Of a stretch of 64,000 bases of DNA, positions 59,636 to 64,000 are shown piece after piece. The stretch spans positions 2,802,619 through 2,866,618 of the forward strand of contig NC_031770.1 of assembly GCF_001522545.3 (NCBI RefSeq), written 5' to 3'. The stretch is from Parus major. Its lineage: Eukaryota; Chordata; Aves; Passeriformes; Paridae. Under the pieces are notes generated by a model, which worked only from the letters and a program-made list of their open reading frames with translations, did no database searches and had not been told where the DNA came from. The position numbers were made by a program, and so were the translations under genes. The stretch's first letter is position 1; the number at the start of each line of letters is the position of its first letter.

Positions 59636-59960
59636 CGTGAAATTTGTCAAATGATGTGCGGTGGCAGCCCGGAGCCTCTGCAGCAGCGGGGAGGGGACAC
59701 CACGGGGCTTTCTGCTGGGGGCAGCGCAGGCAGCTCTGCCTGGCCCTGCTCGGTGACACCAAGAGAGGCTGGGCTCAAATCCCACTGCTCACGCCTGGCC
59801 AGATGGAGGATGAGCTGAGGGGCGCAGAAACTGGGCAGCCAGAGGGGAGAACAAGGTGGAAGCCGTGCCCCGGGGCTGGAGCACGGCCCAGGTGCGTGGA
59901 GGCGGCGGGGCCACCACTGCTATGGAAAAGATTGGCCGTGAAAGGAAAAAAGAAAAAAAG
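59636..59960 (-). promoter_or_regulatory. CpG-rich patch with minus-strand donor, possible first exon
   Basis: About 15 CpGs lie in about 300 bp at GC near 60 percent, a borderline CpG island by hand count. On the minus strand, a donor-like TTTCACG|GTAAGA lies exactly at its downstream edge (59636/59635). That order, CpG-rich DNA and then a donor, is what a CpG-promoter first exon looks like. Minus-strand frames are open across the patch but encode nothing recognised. Composition alone could explain it. Confidence 0.2.
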
Positions 59961-61394
59961 GGAAAAAAGCAGCGGCATGAGAAGTGCCAACTGAATGGCG
60001 CTGTCTTTAATTGGTACCACCAAGGGCTTTGTGCGGTCAGCACGCTTTTCATGTTTATAATAGAATCCCCAAATTCGACTGATCTGAAGGGCATCTGACT
60101 GTTTTACATTAATCACAAGCTATACAGCAGAGGCTGAGAGCAAGTGGGCAGATACCCTGGTGGAGTAGCACTAAGGAGCTCTCATTATAATCATCCTGCC
60201 AAATCAAAAGAAAAACCCTAAGGCTCCTAATAAAGGAGACCACTGGACTAAACAAATTGAACAAGTAGCTAGACATGCATGAGCTTAAAACTACTGGTGT
60301 CAATCAGATTTTCTGGAGCCGCTCATTCTGCTCGGTTCTGCAGAGCACACGCGGAGGGGACGCAGGGACAAGGTGACACGTGGGTGCCAGCACAGCCCCA
60401 GTGCTGGGCAGGAGGGCACAGGGGCACTTTGTGAAGCCACCTGCCAGGAGTCATCACTGAGCACTTCTCAAACTCACCCAGCACCAAGGAAAGGGGCGCT
60501 GTGAATGGGGACCTCATCCACACAGGATATCTGAGCAGGCTTCCAGTCCCACCACTTCCATCGGTTCCAGGTCAGGAAAGATCAAAGAAAGGTCTTGGAA
60601 GTCATAATTGTGTGTTTCTAGGACAGGAAAAAGGTTCAGTATCCTGGAAGCTCTGCCCACTTCTCACCTTCCTGTACCTGCTGAAGGGAAGTCATTATAT
60701 TAGTTATATTCCCTACTGGAAAGCAAAAAAACCAATGGTGAAAATGTGGCTCATTGCTTTCTGAAAAAATACAGTTGGCACCAGTGAAAAATTCACAAAA
60801 ATGGGGAAATAAGAAAATTCCAAATTTAGAAGCATTGGGTTTTGTTTGACCTTTAAGACAAATGATGGGTAGGTTCCATTAGCTACCATACCTTCTCAAA
60901 AGCCATTAGGCAAAAAAACAAGATTCTGAGCTACTCCCTCAAAACTCAAAGGAAAAATAAATCAGTGCACAAGAGTAAATACCCAAGGAAGAATAAGAAA
61001 CAAAAACTATGAGGGTCTGTGTTTAGTCTGGAAACCAGGGGGAAATGAAAAAACAGAAAATTTCAATAGGAACAGACGGATGAGGGATGATGTACCTGAG
61101 GAATCAGGTGAAGGCATCAAAGGAGAGGTTTTATGGAAACAAATTCACTTTGAAGAGCTGATGGCTAGAACACTGTCAGCTTTTGAAGCATTGGGAAATT
61201 TTACCTACCTGCACCATGACTATTGTCACTGGCTCTGTCCCCTGTCACCATCTGAGTCATGGCAGCCGTGCATGGACCCTGCAGTCCTTGGGAGGGAGGA
61301 GGCAGAACTGGGACTCCTCTTACTGGTAATGTTTTGAGAAATTATTATTATTTATAAATGTAATTATTTTTTAGTTAATTTCTCCTTTTGCTGC

Positions 61395-61411
61395 TTTTTT
61401 TTTTTTTTTTT
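61395..61411 (+). repeat. Poly(T) run (T17)
   Basis: Seventeen consecutive T followed by CCCCC. This is a simple homopolymer tract. Confidence 0.97.
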
Positions 61412-62738
61412 CCCCCTCCAACTCCACACTGTAATAAATCAACATATAAATGTACTGGTATATTTCCACCTGGAATGTTGGAAGACAAATAGTACAGAAG
61501 ATCAGTTTGGTCATTTACCATATTGGTTTAGCATGGTAATACTGTTGGGCTTTTTTTTATTTCTCATTTGAAGCCTGTAAACAAATGCTGCAAGAACAGA
61601 TCAAATACTCCCTACCTAAGACAGTGCCTTGTGCAATGAAAACATCAAACCTGGTTTTTGAAGGCCAAATGCATCTCTTTTACTTTTTCATAGGGAAAAC
61701 TCAGAATTTTGAATTAGCCTGAAATTTGAAACTACATTTTTGCCAAGCAGCAAAAGCAGATGCACCCTTAGCCACGCTAAATCACAAACACATACACACA
61801 TGGAGATGAGGAAAATGCACATTAAATATGAAAAAGTATTCCTTTCAGGCAGAAGATAAACAACCCTACTACAAATTAGCTCTCGGCCCCGTCAGGTGTG
61901 AATCTCTCTTGTCAATACGTACCAAATTCCCTGAGATAGAACCACATGGTCATGAATTTTATTTCTCTCCTGCTTAATTCCTAGTACCACTCTCCCTTGT
62001 GGATTTACTCAGGGATGATTTACAGTGGGAAAGGTGACATTAAACACGTCATTGAGCATGCAAAGATGCTGCACTCAAAGCAGCATATGCTTGACTTTGT
62101 TAAAAGATGAATGCTGTCAACTCCACAGTGCCCACCAAGATCTGGCCTCCTTTTTCTTCCCAACAAACTTTGAGGAAGATGCAGACATGAGTCTTGACAC
62201 TGAGAGAAATAAAAGTTAATGTATTCATGACATGATTTCACTTGCAGCCTGATTTAGCAATGTCTTGTCTAGTTTGGATCTGCTGTTGCTTTTCCTAATT
62301 TACTCATTGCACAAAGAAAATAAATAAATAAGTGCACTATAGTCTTATTTATCCTTCTTTGGACATTTCTTTACCAGGCAGATGGTCAATTAAGAGCACT
62401 AAACAATGACACTGTTTTCTCTGTAAACATTTTTTTTCTAATAGCCTAACAAATGAGAATCTGTGCTGCCATACTGCTGAATACCATCTTGACTTTCTAA
62501 TTACAAAGAACTGTGTCTTGATAGTAACAATTACAGCTGTAACAATGATGCTGGTACTTGAACAATATAGTTGGAGGCAAAGTGCTTATCGGAATATTCA
62601 CAAATAAAGGCTTACATTTATGCCAGCGCTGGAGAAGGGAGGTTAAACAGTTGGGGGTGGGGAGGTGTAGAAGAAAGGTTGAAAACATTGGTTTAGTAGC
62701 TACAGATGTGAATTTGAATCCAATTACATGAAAAGCAA

Positions 62739-62747
62739 GGGGGGGGG
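62739..62747 (+). repeat. Poly(G) run (G9)
   Basis: Nine consecutive G in AT-rich sequence, which is unusual for this composition and prone to length error. Confidence 0.95.
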
Positions 62748-64000
62748 TGAAGCATGAAAAGATGCTGTTTCCTTCTGTTTGGCTAATCAATAGGTTAAAG
62801 GGTTAGTAAAATTAACATGTTAATAACATTCATTTTGCTATTTATGTACTGGTCATAGTATTTGCAGAGAATTATGTCTTGTGACTAATCCACATGTTAT
62901 TATGCCTGCTTTTTCCCTTTTTTTGTTTGAAATGATGAAATGGTCAGTATATTTTTTTCCCCCACTGTGATGGAAATTAGCTTCTCAAGTCTCCAATTTA
63001 CCCCACCTTTCTTATTTAACTTCTTAAATCCAACCCATCCAAGGTTTGGGTGGGTTTTTTTCCTTTTTTGAATGCAAAGCTCCCCCTATCCCAAAGAAAA
63101 GGGGTAAGGCACTCCCTGAGCTCAGCACAGATCCGTAACACCGATGTCCCAGGGGAGCACATTGGCAACCAGGGTGTCACAGTAGCATCCCAGTGGGAAT
63201 GGGTTCTTTGGAGGAGGCTCATCCTCCTGCTCCTTCCTCCATCATCCCTGGTGCCACAGAACCCCCAGCCCTTGGCACTGCTCTGTGCCCACAGGCAGGG
63301 TGGCTTTTGCCTCCTGCGCTCCCTCTCTCGCTCCCGTTCCCATTGCGCTCCATCCGCTCTCCGAGCGTAATTTAGCCCACACTTATTAATCAGTGCACAT
63401 AATTTGTCTCTAATGCTGTCAATTTAAGATGGCAACCTGACTTTTTTTTGGAGGGGGCAGGGTCAACAATTTAATGAATCTCGTCTGCATTTTAATTCAG
63501 ACCTAATAATCTGCCTCTGGCAGTTTTCTTAGAAAAGCACAAGGTTTTCCAGGATTTTCTTCCATCAAATCCAGCACAATGGGATGTTTACCTTCCTGCC
63601 TTGGATATGCTCAGCCCAGGGTAAGTCACACACAGACCTACCTTAATCAAACTGGAACACGGCCTAAATCTCCTGATTTGGCCTTTGAAGGGTTTTTCTG
63701 GGGAGGAAGGAGAAACCTGGGGCTGTGCAGTCCCTTTTGTGCACAAATTGGTGCACAGTGGTAGGCACAAAACCACAGACTTCCATGACTCACTGCCCCT
63801 CATGGAATAATTTCACAAATGGTCAGAACATCCAAGACACAGCTCCAGAAGAGCTTTCTTTAGCTGTCCCTATGCTTTTCTTTTCATCCTTCCTACAGTA
63901 AAGTCCAGCAGGAGGGGAAAAAAAGATACAGAAAGGAAAGAGGGTGCAGAAAATTCCATCCTCCTGATGAACCAGCGTGGATGAGTTTGTCTAATTGCCA

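Larger units (their letters stand above)
59961..64000. other. Unique noncoding sequence to window end
   Basis: No gene, RNA or interspersed repeat is recognised. Homopolymer runs occur at 61395-61411 (T) and 62739-62747 (G). The open frames of 60-106 codons overlap each other on both strands and show no domain. Confidence 0.6.

Noticed and set aside
1..64000. tRNA, snRNA, snoRNA, rRNA and CRISPR features
   Set aside because: No paired A/B boxes, no spliceosomal RNA words, no direct-repeat/spacer array seen on either strand; a tRNAscan/Rfam run would be decisive.

Overview
The window is vertebrate nuclear DNA, most likely from a bird. It has no bacterial gene packing, operons or Shine-Dalgarno sites. 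The interspersed repeats I recognise are the kinds expected in a sauropsid: a 5'-truncated CR1 LINE (42868-43296, + strand), a short CR1 3' end (36897-36962, - strand), an older CR1/L3-like tail (48320-48452, + strand) and two MIR-like ancient SINE tails (12643-12772 + and 51280-51362 -). There is no Alu-type SINE or L1. The repeat load is very low, as is usual for avian euchromatin. I cannot name the species or the chromosome.

I find no protein-coding gene that I can identify. Every open frame is short (about 190 codons at most), resembles no family I know, and is of a length expected by chance in 64 kb read in six frames, or else comes from a repeat. The window therefore looks like intergenic sequence or one or more very long introns.

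Layout: 1-12.6 kb is unique sequence with an AT-rich block at about 1.92-2.34 kb and an (ATA)n microsatellite at 8981-9027. An ancient SINE tail lies at 12.64-12.77 kb. A 31-bp segment with excellent splice sites and an open reading frame lies at 14796-14826 and is the best exon candidate. A 150-base assembly gap is at 21103-21252, followed by a CpG cluster at 21.65-21.74 kb. A CpG-island-like block at 25.69-26.10 kb is the best promoter candidate. Several more + strand segments with strong acceptor and donor sites lie at 19.3, 24.1, 29.0 and 31.5 kb and could be exons of an unannotated long RNA. The CR1 copy at 42.9-43.3 kb sits inside a TA/GATA/CA-rich microsatellite. GC-rich patches occur near 48.9, 53.2-53.6 and 59.65-59.95 kb, the last with a minus-strand donor on its edge. 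The final 4 kb is plain unique sequence with homopolymer runs.

Nothing here amounts to a demonstrated new system. The items most worth testing are the 31-bp microexon-like segment, the 25.7-26.1 kb CpG island with its minus-strand donor, and the possible plus-strand long noncoding transcript. Splice-site pairs of similar quality also occur on the other strand, so exon calls are given low confidence and stated as hypotheses. RNA-seq and cross-species alignment would settle them.
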